A stretch of DNA of 64,000 nt. Origin: Kitasatospora sp. GAS204B (GTDB lineage Bacteria; Actinomycetota; Actinomycetes; Streptomycetales; Streptomycetaceae). This document shows positions 34,343-42,939 of the stretch, in pieces. The stretch is from assembly GCF_029892155.1 (NCBI RefSeq), contig NZ_JARZAG010000008.1, forward strand, positions 248,001 to 312,000, in the 5' to 3' direction. The notes under the pieces were generated by a model that was given only the letters and a program-made list of their open reading frames with translations, did no database searches and was not told the DNA's origin. How positions within the stretch are numbered: the first letter of the stretch is position 1; each line of letters starts with the position of its first letter. The position numbers and the translations under genes are program-made.

Positions 34343-35055
34343 TCGGCGCTGACGCGAGCGCAAGTGTCGCCGGCAGCGCTGACGCGAGCGCAGCCGTCAC
34401 GCTCCTGATCGCGGACGACGACGCGGTGACCCGCAGCGGCCTGCGCACGTTGCTCGCGGTGCAGCCCGGGATCGCGGTGGTCGGGGAGGCCGCCGACGGC
34501 GTCGAGGCGGTCGAGCAGGCACGGCTACTGCGGCCTGACGTGGTCCTGATGGATGTGCGGATGCCACGTCGCAACGGGATCGAGGCCACCCGGCAACTGC
34601 TGGCCTCACCCGCCGCGTCGGCCACACCGCCGAAGGTCGTGGTGATCACCACCTTCGAGAACGACGGCTACGTCACCGCCGCGCTCAGCGCGGGGGCCAG
34701 CGGGTTCGTCCTCAAGCGGCTGCCGGTCCGGCAGATCGCCGAGGCGGTGCGGGTGGTGGCGGCGGGCGAGGCGATCCTCTTCCCGGCGGCACTGCGCCGG
34801 ATGGTCGCCGCCCGCCCGCTGGGCTCCGCCGAGGCGTTGCCGAGGGCGGCGCTGACGGGGCGGGAGGAGGAGGTGCTGCGGTTGATGGCCACCGGCCTGT
34901 CCAACCCGGAGATCGCGGAGTCGCTCACGGTGAGCCTGGAGACGGTGAAGACGCACGTCGGGAACGTGCTGACCAAGCTCGGCGCGCAGAACCGGACCCA
35001 CGCGGTGGTGATCGCGTACGAGTCCGGCCTGGTGGTGCCGGGGTTCGCCGGCTGA
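34339..35055 (+). CDS. NarL/LuxR-type response regulator
   Basis: This 238-residue partner of the upstream kinase starts at a GTG overlapping the kinase stop. The receiver domain has TLLIADDDAVTRSG, the phosphorylated Asp in VVLMDVRMPRRNG (about residue 70), Thr in VVVITTFEND and Lys in GFVLKRLP. The C-terminal LuxR helix-turn-helix is LTGREEEVLRLMATGLSNPE, IAESLTVSLETVKTHV. Residues 3-18 contain a duplicated ADASA element encoded by a 17-bp direct repeat (34346-34362 and 34376-34392), which lengthens the N-terminus compared with most family members. Targets are unknown; the methyltransferase downstream may be one. Confidence 0.94.
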   Translation: MIGADASASVAGSADASAAVTLLIADDDAVTRSGLRTLLAVQPGIAVVGEAADGVEAVEQARLLRPDVVLMDVRMPRRNGIEATRQLLASPAASATPPKVVVITTFENDGYVTAALSAGASGFVLKRLPVRQIAEAVRVVAAGEAILFPAALRRMVAARPLGSAEALPRAALTGREEEVLRLMATGLSNPEIAESLTVSLETVKTHVGNVLTKLGAQNRTHAVVIAYESGLVVPGFAG

Positions 35056-35250
35056 CGCGGCGGGTCCGCGACGCTCGGGTACCGAGCCGCAGGGCCGAGG
35101 TGTAGCCAGCACCACCATCAAGAGGGGCACTGGCACTGAGGATTCCCACCGGCCGACCCGGGATCGTTGAGCACACACCAAGCGGTCAACCGGTCCGCCG
35201 GTCGCACCGGTCCCGCCGCCTTCCTCGTCACACATCGGAGCACCGACACC

Positions 35251-35916
35251 ATGTCCGCACTCTCGCCCGCCACCTCGCCCCAGCACCGCAAGACCGTCCG
35301 ACGGGTCGCGGCCGGCACGGCGGCAGCGGCGGCCGTCACCGCCTGGTGGGCGTTCGACACCGCGCCCTACCCGTACGCCCAGCACTGGCTGCTGGACCTA
35401 CCGCTGCCGTTCCTCTCGCTGCGCCGGCTGGACGGCATGCTGGCCGCCCGCCCTGGTGAGCGGATCCTGGAGATCGGCCCCGGCACAGGGCTCCAGTCCC
35501 TGCACGTCGCACCCCAGTTGGGCACGGACGGCCGGCTGGACATCGTCGACATCCAGCAGCCGATGCTCGACCACGTGATGCGCCGGGCCGAGCGGCAGGG
35601 CATCGCCACCATCCGGCCGACCCTGGCCGACGCCCACCAACTGCCCTTCGAGGATGCCTCCTTCGACGCCGCCTACCTGGTCACCGCGCTCGGCGAGATC
35701 CCGGACCCGACCAGCACGCTGCGCGAGCTGCGCCGGGTGCTGAAGCCCGGCGGGCGGCTGATCGTCGGCGAGTTCTTCGACCGCCACCAGATCCGGCCGG
35801 CCCGGCTGATCGGACACGCGAGCGAGTCCGGGCTGCGAGTGGGCAAGCTGATCGGGCCGCCCTTCGCCTACTACGCCCGCCTCCACCCGTGCGCCGAGCC
35901 GGCGGCCACCGCGTGA
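35251..35916 (+). CDS. Class I SAM-dependent methyltransferase
   Basis: This 221-residue enzyme has the SAM-binding motif I RILEIGPGTGLQSLHVA (about residue 70), motif II RLDIVDIQQPML and motif IV with AYLVTALGEIPDP. It is followed by VLKPGGRLIVGEFFDRHQIR, the UbiE/COQ5-like signature. The N-terminus carries one short hydrophobic stretch (VAAGTAAAAAVTAWWAF), so the enzyme may be membrane-associated and act on a lipid or quinone. The ATG at 35251 has CGGAG about 10 bases before it. It follows the two-component system on the same strand after 195 bp. Confidence 0.85.
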   Translation: MSALSPATSPQHRKTVRRVAAGTAAAAAVTAWWAFDTAPYPYAQHWLLDLPLPFLSLRRLDGMLAARPGERILEIGPGTGLQSLHVAPQLGTDGRLDIVDIQQPMLDHVMRRAERQGIATIRPTLADAHQLPFEDASFDAAYLVTALGEIPDPTSTLRELRRVLKPGGRLIVGEFFDRHQIRPARLIGHASESGLRVGKLIGPPFAYYARLHPCAEPAATA

Positions 35917-36034
35917 AGCCGCGCGGCGGGTCGGAGCGGAGCTGACGGCCAGGCGTCGACCGGCCTCGATCTCGCCCGCCCCCGATCAACGATTCGGTGA
36001 TCCGCCCCCGATGCCGTACAGTCATGTTCACCGA

Positions 36035-36108
36035 CGCGGGGTGGAGCAGCTCGGTAGCTCGCTGGGCTCATAACCCAGAGGTCGCAGGTTCAAATCCTGT
36101 CCCCGCTA
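36035..36108 (+). tRNA. Initiator tRNA-Met (CAT anticodon)
   Basis: The 74-nt sequence folds as a cloverleaf: acceptor CGCGGGG/CCCCGCU with a C1-U72 mismatch, D arm GAGC..GCTC, anticodon arm CTGGG-CTCATAA-CCCAG, and T arm GCAGG-TTCAAAT-CCTGT. The unpaired 1-72 position and three consecutive G-C pairs under the anticodon loop mark it as an initiator rather than an elongator. The 3' CCA is not encoded (CGA follows). Confidence 0.97.
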
Positions 36109-36114
36109 CGAGAG

Positions 36115-36163
36115 ACGAGGGCCGGGTTTCGGTGCACAGTGTGCACCGAAACCCGGCCCTCGT
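36115..36163 (+). terminator. Very strong hairpin terminator after the tRNA
   Basis: A perfect 23-bp inverted repeat (36115-36137 and 36141-36163) with a three-base loop starts 6 bases after the tRNA. It should end the tRNA transcript efficiently and insulate the oxidase gene downstream. Confidence 0.9.
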
Positions 36164-36249
36164 TCTGTTCCCCTCCCGAACGGGCGAATCGGCTGCACCG
36201 GCGGCCTGCCTGACGGACCATCACTTGTCTGCGGCCGCATGCTGCTGCC

Positions 36250-37935
36250 ATGACGACCGACTCCCAAGCCTCGACCTCGGTGGACCGACGCGGACTGCTC
36301 GCCGCCGCCGGTGCGGTGGCCACCGGCGGTGCGACCGCAGCGCTGACCGGCCTGCTGGCGGCCGGATCCGCCGCCGCTGCAACCGCTACCGCTACCGCCG
36401 CCGCCCGCCCGACTGCGCCCGAGCCCACGGCGTTCGGACCGGTGACGGTCCGGCCGGGCGACTCCCGCTACGAGAGCCTGCTGCGCGGCAACAACTTCCG
36501 CTTCGTCGGCCGGCCGGACGAGATCCGGGTGGTCGGGTCGACCGAGCAGGTGGTGCAGGCGGTCGCGGAGGCGGTGCGCTCCGGGCGGCGGATCGCGGTG
36601 CGCAGCGGCGGGCACTGCTTCGAGAACTTCACCGCCGACCCGGCGGTCCGCCTGCTGCTCGACCTGTCACCGCTGGACGCGGTCGGCTACGACGCCACGC
36701 GGCGCGCGTTCGCGGTGCAGCCGGGGGCCACGCTCGGACAGGTGTACCGGACGCTGTTCAAGGGATGGGGTGTGACGATCCCGGCGGGCGGCTGCCCGGA
36801 GGTCGGCGCCGGCGGGCACTTCGCAGGCGGCGGGTACGGGCCGCTGTCGCGGCGGTACGGCTCGCTGGTGGACCACCTGTACGGCGTGGAGGTGGTGGTG
36901 GTCGACCGGGACGGCACCGCCCGCGCCGTGACGGCCACCCGCGAACCCGACGACCCGAACCGCGACCTCTGGTGGGCGCACACCGGCGGTGGCGGCGGGA
37001 ACTTCGGGGTGGTCACCCGCTACTGGCTGCGCTCCCCCGGCGCCACCGGCGACGACCCTGCCCGGCTGCTGCCCACCGCGCCCAGGGAGTTGCTGAAGTG
37101 CCTGGTCGGCTGGGCGTGGGACGAGCAGATGACCGAGCGGGCCTTCACCACGCTGCTGCGCAACTTCGGCCGCTGGCACGAGCGCAACAGCGCCCCCGAC
37201 TCACCGTCCGCCAACCTGTACGCCATCCTCATCCCGGCCCACCGCAGCGCCGGCGGCTTCCAGATGACCGTCCAGATCGACGCCGACCTGCCCGGCGCGG
37301 ACCAGTTGGTGACCGACTTCGTCGCCGCCGTGACCGCCGACACCGGCCTCACCCCGACCCTCAACGCACGGCGGGCCTTCCCATGGCTGCACCTGACCAC
37401 CTGGCCGGGCAGCGGAGAACCCGGCGACGTGGTCACCCGCCGCTACAAGGAGAAGGCCGGCTATCTGCGCCGCTCCTTCAGCGACCGCCAACTAGCCACG
37501 ATCTACCATCACTTGACGAACTCCACCGGCGGCCCGACCAGCGGCATGCTGCTCGTCGGCTACGGCGGCCAGGTCGACACCGTGGCGCCCGACGCGACCG
37601 CCGTCGCCCAGCGCGACTCGGTGATGAAGGCGGTCTACCACACCTTCTGGGCCGACGAGTCCGACGACGCCGCCAACCTCGCCTGGATCCGCGCCTTCTA
37701 CCGCGACGTCTACCGCGACACCGGCGGCGTCCCGCTCCCCGGCGAGGTCAGCGACGGCGCGTACATCAACTACCCGGACGTCGACCTGGCTGACCCGACC
37801 TGGAACACCTCCGGCGTACCGTGGTCCACCCTCTACTACAAAGCCAACTACCCACGCCTGCAGCGGGTGAAGGCCCGCTGGGACCCGCGCAACGTGTTCC
37901 ACCACGCACTGGCGATCGAACCCGCCGCGAGCTGA
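36250..37935 (+). CDS. Tat-exported FAD-binding oxidoreductase (berberine-bridge-enzyme-like)
   Basis: This 561-residue flavoprotein has a twin-arginine signal (VDRRGLLAAAGAVATGGATA, residues 11-30) followed by an Ala/Thr-rich stretch to about 55. The PCMH-type FAD domain shows RSGGHCFENF (His of the 8-alpha linkage, about residue 121) and GGCPEVGAGGHFAGGGYGPL (Cys of the 6-S linkage, about 181), so FAD is probably bicovalently bound. The C-terminal BBE segment is NYPRLQRVKARWDPRNVFHH. Such enzymes oxidise sugars or secondary metabolites with O2 outside the cytoplasm. It stands alone after the tRNA terminator; its substrate is unknown. Confidence 0.92.
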   Translation: MTTDSQASTSVDRRGLLAAAGAVATGGATAALTGLLAAGSAAAATATATAAARPTAPEPTAFGPVTVRPGDSRYESLLRGNNFRFVGRPDEIRVVGSTEQVVQAVAEAVRSGRRIAVRSGGHCFENFTADPAVRLLLDLSPLDAVGYDATRRAFAVQPGATLGQVYRTLFKGWGVTIPAGGCPEVGAGGHFAGGGYGPLSRRYGSLVDHLYGVEVVVVDRDGTARAVTATREPDDPNRDLWWAHTGGGGGNFGVVTRYWLRSPGATGDDPARLLPTAPRELLKCLVGWAWDEQMTERAFTTLLRNFGRWHERNSAPDSPSANLYAILIPAHRSAGGFQMTVQIDADLPGADQLVTDFVAAVTADTGLTPTLNARRAFPWLHLTTWPGSGEPGDVVTRRYKEKAGYLRRSFSDRQLATIYHHLTNSTGGPTSGMLLVGYGGQVDTVAPDATAVAQRDSVMKAVYHTFWADESDDAANLAWIRAFYRDVYRDTGGVPLPGEVSDGAYINYPDVDLADPTWNTSGVPWSTLYYKANYPRLQRVKARWDPRNVFHHALAIEPAAS

Positions 37936-38012
37936 CGCACGGGCAGAGCACGGACGGGGGCCGACAGCTTGATCAACGTCTCGGCAGCAATCGAGCACCG
38001 GCTCACCTGCCC

Positions 38013-38035
38013 TGACGGTATGGTTCGTACCGTCA
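38013..38035. promoter_or_regulatory. Perfect dyad TGACGGTA-N7-TACCGTCA
   Basis: An 8-bp perfect inverted repeat with a seven-base spacer lies about 80 bases before the nuclease-helicase gene and about 80 bases after the oxidase gene. The spacing is more like a repressor or activator site than a terminator. No cognate regulator gene is adjacent. Confidence 0.5.
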
Positions 38036-38114
38036 TCAGCGCGGCCCGCCGGGCTTCCCTTCAGGGACATGCCCCCACCCGCACGAGTCACTTCGTGCTG
38101 TCTGGGAGCATGTC

Positions 38115-40019
38115 TTGCTGTTCCGCGACTCCGCGTCCGCGGTCGCCGCCGAGAAGCTGGCTGGATCACTGTCGCTGCGCCTCATCGACCAGTTCGTCCA
38201 CAAGCACGGCCGGCGGCCGGGCCCCGCCGAGGTCCGTTCCTGGGAGTCGAGCATCCCGGTCCTGACGAACGCGCTGTTGGACGCCGGGCTCGGCATGGTG
38301 GAGGTGCTGCTCGAGTACTCCCTCCCGCTCAACAGCAAGCGCGCCGATGTCGTGCTCGCGGGAGTCCATCCCACCACCGATGAGCCGTCCTATGTCGTGG
38401 TCGAACTCAAGCAGTGGAGCCGCGCGCTGCCGGACGACGGCGACCCGTTGCTCTGCCGGGTCGAGGCGTACGGCCGGGCCGTCCTGAATCCCATCGAGCA
38501 GGTCCGCGGCTACTGCGACTACCTCGTCTCGTTCAACGGAGCGCTGGCCGCGTACCCGGAGCGGGTGTCAGGAGTGGCCTACCTTCACAACGCGACCGAG
38601 TTCGACGTCAACGGTCTGTACGACGTGGAGCAGAACGAGCGTGGCCGCATGTTCACCGGCGATCGTCGCGGCGAGTTCATCCAGTACCTCCGGTCGAAGC
38701 TCAAGCCGGTCTCCGGCGCGCAGGCCGCTGACCAGTTGCTTGCCGGAAAGGTCGGGCCGTCCAGGCAGCTCATGGCAGTCGCCGCCGAAGAGGTCCGCGA
38801 GCGCGAGCAGTTCGTCCTGCTGGATGAACAGCGGGTTGCATACGAAACGGTATTGCGGGCAGTGCGCCGGGCGCAACAGGCCGACCACAAGGAGGTGGTC
38901 GTCATCACCGGTGGGCCCGGTACCGGGAAGAGCGTCATCGCACTGTCGCTCCTGGGAGAGCTCTATCGACGCGGCGTCACGGCTTTGCACGCGACCGGGT
39001 CCAACTCGTTCACCACGACCATGCGCCGGGTGGCCGGGGCACGCAAGCGTGAGGTCCAGGAGTTGTTCAAGTACTTCAACAGCTTCATGGCGGCCGACCG
39101 CAACGGCCTCGACGTCCTGATCTGCGATGAGGCCCACCGCATCCGCGAGACCTCGGCGAACCGCTACACCCAGGCCGCGCAGCGCACCGGTAGGCCCCAG
39201 ATCGATGAACTGATCGATGCCGCCAGGGTGCCCGTGTTCCTGTTGGACGAACATCAGGTGGTGCGGCCCGGCGAGATGGGCACCGTGGCACAGATCCGGG
39301 CTGCCGCCGCCGCGAAGGGCTTGGACTGCCAACTGGTCGAACTGGACAGCCAGTTCCGCTGTGGTGGCAGCGACGCCTACCTGCGCTGGGTGGTGCGGCT
39401 GCTGGGCCTCGACGCGGGCGGACCAGTGGTCTGGGAGCCGGATGACAAGGTGCTCCTCGAGGTCGTCGACAGTCCGTGGGAGTTGGAGGAGTCGCTCGCC
39501 GCGCGCCGGGAAGAGGGCTACAGCGCCCGGATATCGGCCGGCTACTGCTGGAAGTGGACGAAGAAGATCGCCGCAGGGGAGCCGCTCCCCGAGGACGTGC
39601 GGATCGGGGACTGGGCCCGGCCGTGGAACGTCTTCGGCGACCGCTCGGTCGCAGGGGCACCGCCGGCCGCACTGTGGGCAACCGATCCGGCCGGGTTCGG
39701 CCAAGTCGGCTGCGTGTACACCGCCCAGGGCTTCGAGTACGACTGGAGTGGCGTCATCCTCGGCCCCGACCTGGTCTGGCGCACCGACCGCTGGGTCACC
39801 GACCGGACGGCGTCCAAGGACCCGGTCTTCCGGAAGTCCACGAGCGATGCCGACATCAACCGCCTGATTCGGAACACCTACAAGGTTCTGCTCACCCGGG
39901 GGATGATCGGCACGGTCGTCTACTCGACGGATGCCGAGACCAGGGCCAAGCTCCGCGAGCTGGTGTCGGGGCGACCGTCCGATCGGGTGGCCGTCAAGGA
40001 CGCCGCCGCGATCCGTTAG
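38115..40019 (+). CDS. DUF2075-type ATPase/helicase with N-terminal nuclease-like domain
   Basis: This 634-residue protein has an N-terminal PD-(D/E)xK-like region, NSKRADVVLAG (Asp about 77) and SYVVVELKQWS (Glu-x-Lys about 96-98), followed by a superfamily 1-type ATPase. The ATPase has Walker A VITGGPGTGKSVI (about 265), Walker B LDVLICDEAHRIRE (about 334), LDSQFRCGGSDAYL, and the late motif VYTAQGFEYDWSGVILGPDL with NTYKVLLTRGM. This layout is that of DUF2075/Schlafen-like proteins, many of which act in phage defence or nucleic-acid repair. It is a single-gene unit here. The start is a TTG with GGGAG about seven bases upstream. Confidence 0.88.
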   Translation: MLFRDSASAVAAEKLAGSLSLRLIDQFVHKHGRRPGPAEVRSWESSIPVLTNALLDAGLGMVEVLLEYSLPLNSKRADVVLAGVHPTTDEPSYVVVELKQWSRALPDDGDPLLCRVEAYGRAVLNPIEQVRGYCDYLVSFNGALAAYPERVSGVAYLHNATEFDVNGLYDVEQNERGRMFTGDRRGEFIQYLRSKLKPVSGAQAADQLLAGKVGPSRQLMAVAAEEVREREQFVLLDEQRVAYETVLRAVRRAQQADHKEVVVITGGPGTGKSVIALSLLGELYRRGVTALHATGSNSFTTTMRRVAGARKREVQELFKYFNSFMAADRNGLDVLICDEAHRIRETSANRYTQAAQRTGRPQIDELIDAARVPVFLLDEHQVVRPGEMGTVAQIRAAAAAKGLDCQLVELDSQFRCGGSDAYLRWVVRLLGLDAGGPVVWEPDDKVLLEVVDSPWELEESLAARREEGYSARISAGYCWKWTKKIAAGEPLPEDVRIGDWARPWNVFGDRSVAGAPPAALWATDPAGFGQVGCVYTAQGFEYDWSGVILGPDLVWRTDRWVTDRTASKDPVFRKSTSDADINRLIRNTYKVLLTRGMIGTVVYSTDAETRAKLRELVSGRPSDRVAVKDAAAIR

Positions 40020-40178
40020 AGTCCGGCCACCGTCGAATGGCTGCGCGGGCAACGCAGCGGGCTTGGGGGTTTGGGGCGGCACGACTCTCCGCCCCCGCTC
40101 CCATCAGTCGGACTGTCGGGTCGTAAGCTTCCGGACGATCAGCTCGGGTCGTCAGGACCCCTGCTCACGAGGGGGATC

Positions 40179-41513
40179 GTGTTCGGAATCATCAGGCCGT
40201 GCAGCCACCATCTGTCGGATCGGCTGCGGGCCTCCTGGATGGCTCATCTCTGTGGTCTCTGTCTCGCGCTGCGCGACGACCACGGGCAACTCGCGCGTAC
40301 CGCAACCAACTACGACGGGTTGATCATCTCGGTGCTGGTCGAGGCGCAGCGCCCGGCCGATGACCGGTCGGGGCGGCGGACCGCCGGGCCGTGTCCGCTG
40401 CGCGGGATGCGGACCGCCGAGGTGGCGCGGGGCGAGGGGGCCCGGTTGGCGGCCTCGGTGTCGCTGGCGCTCGCCTCGGTGAAGGTACGGGACCATGTGG
40501 CGGACGGCGACGGCCTGTTCGCCCGGCGGCCGGTGGCGCTCGGCGCGCGGGCGGTGGCGCGGCGCTGGGATCGGCAGAGTGCGGGGAGCGGCTCGGCCGT
40601 GGGCTTCGACACCGGGGTGCTGCTGACCGCCGCCGCCCGGCAGGTCGAGCTGGAACGCGGCGCGGCGCCGGGCAGCGCGGTGCTGCTGGTCACCGAGCCG
40701 ACCGAGAGCGCGACCTCGGCGGCGTTCGCGCATACGGCGGTGCTGGCCGGCCGGCCGCAGAACGCCGAGGCGCTGGCCGAGGCCGGTCGGCTGTTCGGGC
40801 GGCTCGCCCACCTGCTGGACGCCGTCGAGGACCAGGAGGAGGACGCCGCCACCGGGGCCTGGAACCCGCTCACCGCCACCGGCACCGACCGGGCCGAGGC
40901 CGAGCGGCTCTGCCGCGACGCGGTGCGCGGCATCCGGCTGGCCCTGCGCGAGGTCGAGTTCACCGACCGCGCACTGACCCATGTGCTGCTGGCGCACGAG
41001 ACCGGCCGCGCGGTGGACCGGGTCTTCCGGGGCCCGGCGCTCCACGCGCCGTACCCGGGGCCCTACCAGGACCAGCCGCCGAACCCGTACCAGCAGCAGC
41101 CGCACCCGCCGCAGTACGGGCAGCAGTACGGGCAGCCGTACCCCCAGCAGTACGGGCAGCCGCAGAACCCGTACCAGCAGCCACCGTTCGGAGCGGGCGG
41201 CCCTGGCGGGCCGCAGTGGCCGGGCGGCCCTGGCGGCGGACACGGTCCGGGCGGCGGCGGGAACCGCCCGCCACGGCGCTCCGCGCTGGCCGGCTGCGCG
41301 GTGTGGGCCCTGATGGCCTGCACCTGCCAGTTGCTCTGCTGCGACCACAAGAACCCGTGGACCCGCGAGCCCACCGAGGGCTGGTGCGACCGGCACGGCC
41401 TGGACTGCGACTGCGACGGCTGCGACTGTTGCCAGGGCTGTGACGGCTGCGACGGCTGCGACAGCTGCGACTGTGACTGCTGCGATTGCTGTGATTGCTG
41501 CGACTGCAGCTGA
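40179..41513 (+). CDS. DUF5685 family protein with Cys/Asp-rich C-terminal tail
   Basis: This 444-residue protein has a helical N-terminal domain of about 290 residues that opens MFGIIRPCSHHLSDRLRASW and MAHLCGLCLALRDDHGQLAR. Its early Cys/His pairs (PCSHH, CGLC) may bind metal. A Pro/Gln/Tyr-rich linker of about 60 residues follows (PYQDQPPNPYQQQPHPPQY). A short hydrophobic segment comes next (CAVWALMACTCQLLCC). The tail is about 60 residues long and dominated by Cys and Asp (CDCDGCDCCQGCDGCDGCD and on to the end). The family is common in actinomycetes and its function is unknown. The GTG start has GAGGGGG upstream. Confidence 0.85.
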   Translation: MFGIIRPCSHHLSDRLRASWMAHLCGLCLALRDDHGQLARTATNYDGLIISVLVEAQRPADDRSGRRTAGPCPLRGMRTAEVARGEGARLAASVSLALASVKVRDHVADGDGLFARRPVALGARAVARRWDRQSAGSGSAVGFDTGVLLTAAARQVELERGAAPGSAVLLVTEPTESATSAAFAHTAVLAGRPQNAEALAEAGRLFGRLAHLLDAVEDQEEDAATGAWNPLTATGTDRAEAERLCRDAVRGIRLALREVEFTDRALTHVLLAHETGRAVDRVFRGPALHAPYPGPYQDQPPNPYQQQPHPPQYGQQYGQPYPQQYGQPQNPYQQPPFGAGGPGGPQWPGGPGGGHGPGGGGNRPPRRSALAGCAVWALMACTCQLLCCDHKNPWTREPTEGWCDRHGLDCDCDGCDCCQGCDGCDGCDSCDCDCCDCCDCCDCS

Positions 41514-41521
41514 CAACTGAC

Positions 41522-41551
41522 GGCGGCCCCGGACTGTTGACCGGGGCCGCC
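41522..41551 (+). terminator. Hairpin terminator after the DUF5685 gene
   Basis: A perfect 11-bp inverted repeat (GGCGGCCCCGG, 41522-41532, complement 41541-41551, 8-base loop) starts 8 bases after the stop codon. Confidence 0.8.
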
Positions 41552-41596
41552 CGCACGGCCACCCACCCCCGGCCACCCGCCCCGGCCCCGCCCCGG

Positions 41597-42247
41597 TCAG
41601 CCGCCCTGGCGCCCGGTGACGAAGCGGCGCTCCGACTCCTGCACCTGCATGAATCGGCGCAGGCTCAGCAGCACCGGTTCGTAGAGCACCGTGAGCGCCA
41701 CCGCCGCCTCCACCTGCTCCAGCGCGCTCTCGTACTCCTCGACCAGGTCCAGGTCGCACACCGCCAGGGCCTCCGCCGCACGGGCGTAGGGCAGCAGGTG
41801 CCCGGTGTCGTACGGGTAGCCGAGCCGGGCGAGCGCGGCGAGCGCGGCCACCAGCGTCCGGTACGGCGGATAGTCGTCCACCATGCCGTACTCCCAGCCC
41901 AGCGAGGTGAGCAGCTTGTCGGCCTCGCGCCGGGCAGCCTCGGTGGCCGGATCGTCGGGATCGGGCTGCGGGCCGGCCCGCAGCGCGCCGACGGCCGTGC
42001 CGAGCCGCGCGTGCTGGCCCTGACTCTCATCCTGGATGGCGGCCAGCACCTCACGGGCGGTGGCGACGGGCACCCGACCGATCTGGATCAGCGCCCGCAC
42101 CAGCCGCAGCCGGCGCAGGTGCTCCTCGCCGTAGTCGGCCTGTTTGGCGGTGATCCGCACACCCGGGGGCAGCAGTTGCTCGCGCAGGTAGTACTTGATC
42201 GTGGCGACCGGGACGCCGCTCCGTTCACTGAGTTCCGCCAACCGCAT
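41597..42247 (-). CDS. MerR-family transcriptional regulator
   Basis: This 216-residue regulator has the N-terminal MerR winged helix (MRLAELSERSGVPVATIKYY, LREQLLPPGVRITAKQADYG, EEHLRRLRLVRALIQIGRVP) and a longer helical effector domain, without the Cys pair of metal sensors. The ATG at 42247 matches the family N-terminus; an ATG 15 bases upstream is possible. It is divergent from the DUF4188 gene over a 93-bp region holding a long dyad with a nested promoter-like TTATAAG, the usual MerR arrangement of operator between promoter elements. The DUF4188 gene is the likely target. Confidence 0.9.
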   Translation of the reverse strand: MRLAELSERSGVPVATIKYYLREQLLPPGVRITAKQADYGEEHLRRLRLVRALIQIGRVPVATAREVLAAIQDESQGQHARLGTAVGALRAGPQPDPDDPATEAARREADKLLTSLGWEYGMVDDYPPYRTLVAALAALARLGYPYDTGHLLPYARAAEALAVCDLDLVEEYESALEQVEAAVALTVLYEPVLLSLRRFMQVQESERRFVTGRQGG

Positions 42248-42264
42248 CCTCTTGCATCCCATCC

Positions 42265-42307
42265 TAGGAGAGTGTCACTATCTTATAAGGATAGCGACGC
42301 TCTCCTA
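42265..42307. promoter_or_regulatory. MerR-type operator dyad
   Basis: Arms of 18 bases (42265-42282 and 42290-42307), TAGGAGAGTGTCACTATC and the inverted TAGGAGAGCGTCGCTATC, differ at two positions and are separated by TTATAAG. The dyad ends 33 bases before the DUF4188 start and abuts the MerR start, as expected for a MerR activator site. Confidence 0.8.
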
Positions 42308-42340
42308 TGCACGGCACAGGATCGCCAAGGAGGCACCTCC

Positions 42341-42835
42341 ATGTCTGCAGCACCCATTCCCGGCCGTATCACCGCTGCCGCCGAGGGCGGCACGGTCGTC
42401 TTCCACATCGGCATGCGGATCAACAACTTCCGTGCCCTGCGCAGCTGGTGGCCCACCGTCAAGGCGATGCCAGGGATGCTCCGCGAGCTGGCCGCCGACC
42501 CGGACAGCGGAATGCTGGGCGGTCGGCTGCGCCTGGGATCCCCCCGGGACCTCGAGGTCATCCAGTACTGGGAGTCGCACGAGAAGCTGCTCGCCTACGC
42601 CACCGCCCAGGACCACAAGCACCGCCCGGCCTGGACCGAGTTCAACCGCCGGGTGCGCGCCGGCCACGGCAAGGTCGGCATCTGGCACGAGACCTACCTC
42701 GTCCCGGCCGGCGCCTACGAGACGATCTACGTCAACATGCCCCCACACGGCCTCGCCGCAGCCACCGGCACCGCCCCGATCAGCCGCCGCGGCAACACCG
42801 CCGCCGAACGCCTGGGCCTGCGACCGAGCTCCTGA
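42341..42835 (+). CDS. DUF4188 family protein
   Basis: This 164-residue protein has the DUF4188 hallmarks GGTVVFHIGMRINNFRALRS, MLGGRLRLGSPRDLEVIQYW and HKHRPAWTEFNRRVRAGHGK, ending with VGIWHETYLVPAGAYETIY. The fold is a ferredoxin-like monooxygenase type resembling haem-degrading and antibiotic-biosynthesis monooxygenases. The start has AAGGAGG at 42327-42333. Regulation by the divergent MerR protein is likely; related pairs respond to toxic organic compounds (family-level inference). Confidence 0.9.
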   Translation: MSAAPIPGRITAAAEGGTVVFHIGMRINNFRALRSWWPTVKAMPGMLRELAADPDSGMLGGRLRLGSPRDLEVIQYWESHEKLLAYATAQDHKHRPAWTEFNRRVRAGHGKVGIWHETYLVPAGAYETIYVNMPPHGLAAATGTAPISRRGNTAAERLGLRPSS

Positions 42836-42884
42836 CCAGGCACCCGGTCCGCCGAGGACTGCCAGCACCAGGTGCTGCCGCAAA

Positions 42885-42928
42885 CGCCCGAGCGCCCCGC
42901 ACCGTCTCCGGTGCGGGGCGCTCGGGCG
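42885..42928. terminator. Bidirectional hairpin terminator
   Basis: A perfect 19-bp inverted repeat (42885-42903 and 42910-42928, six-base loop) lies between the convergent DUF4188 and cold-shock genes. Confidence 0.85.
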
Positions 42929-42939
42929 TGCGCTGCGGG

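Noticed and set aside
32687..34363. 558-codon minus-strand frame opposite the histidine kinase
   Set aside because: Only its last 39 codons resemble a protein (oxidoreductase fragment, listed); the rest is Arg/Gln/Pro-rich antisense of a clear histidine kinase.
36035..36163. tRNA as an integration (att) site for a mobile island
   Set aside because: The 3' half of the tRNA is not repeated downstream and no integrase or excisionase gene is near; the palindrome after it is a terminator.
40152..41759. 535-codon minus-strand frame opposite DUF5685
   Set aside because: Low-complexity Ala/Val/Gly/Arg repeat caused by the Cys/Asp repeats on the other strand; no start signal or domain.
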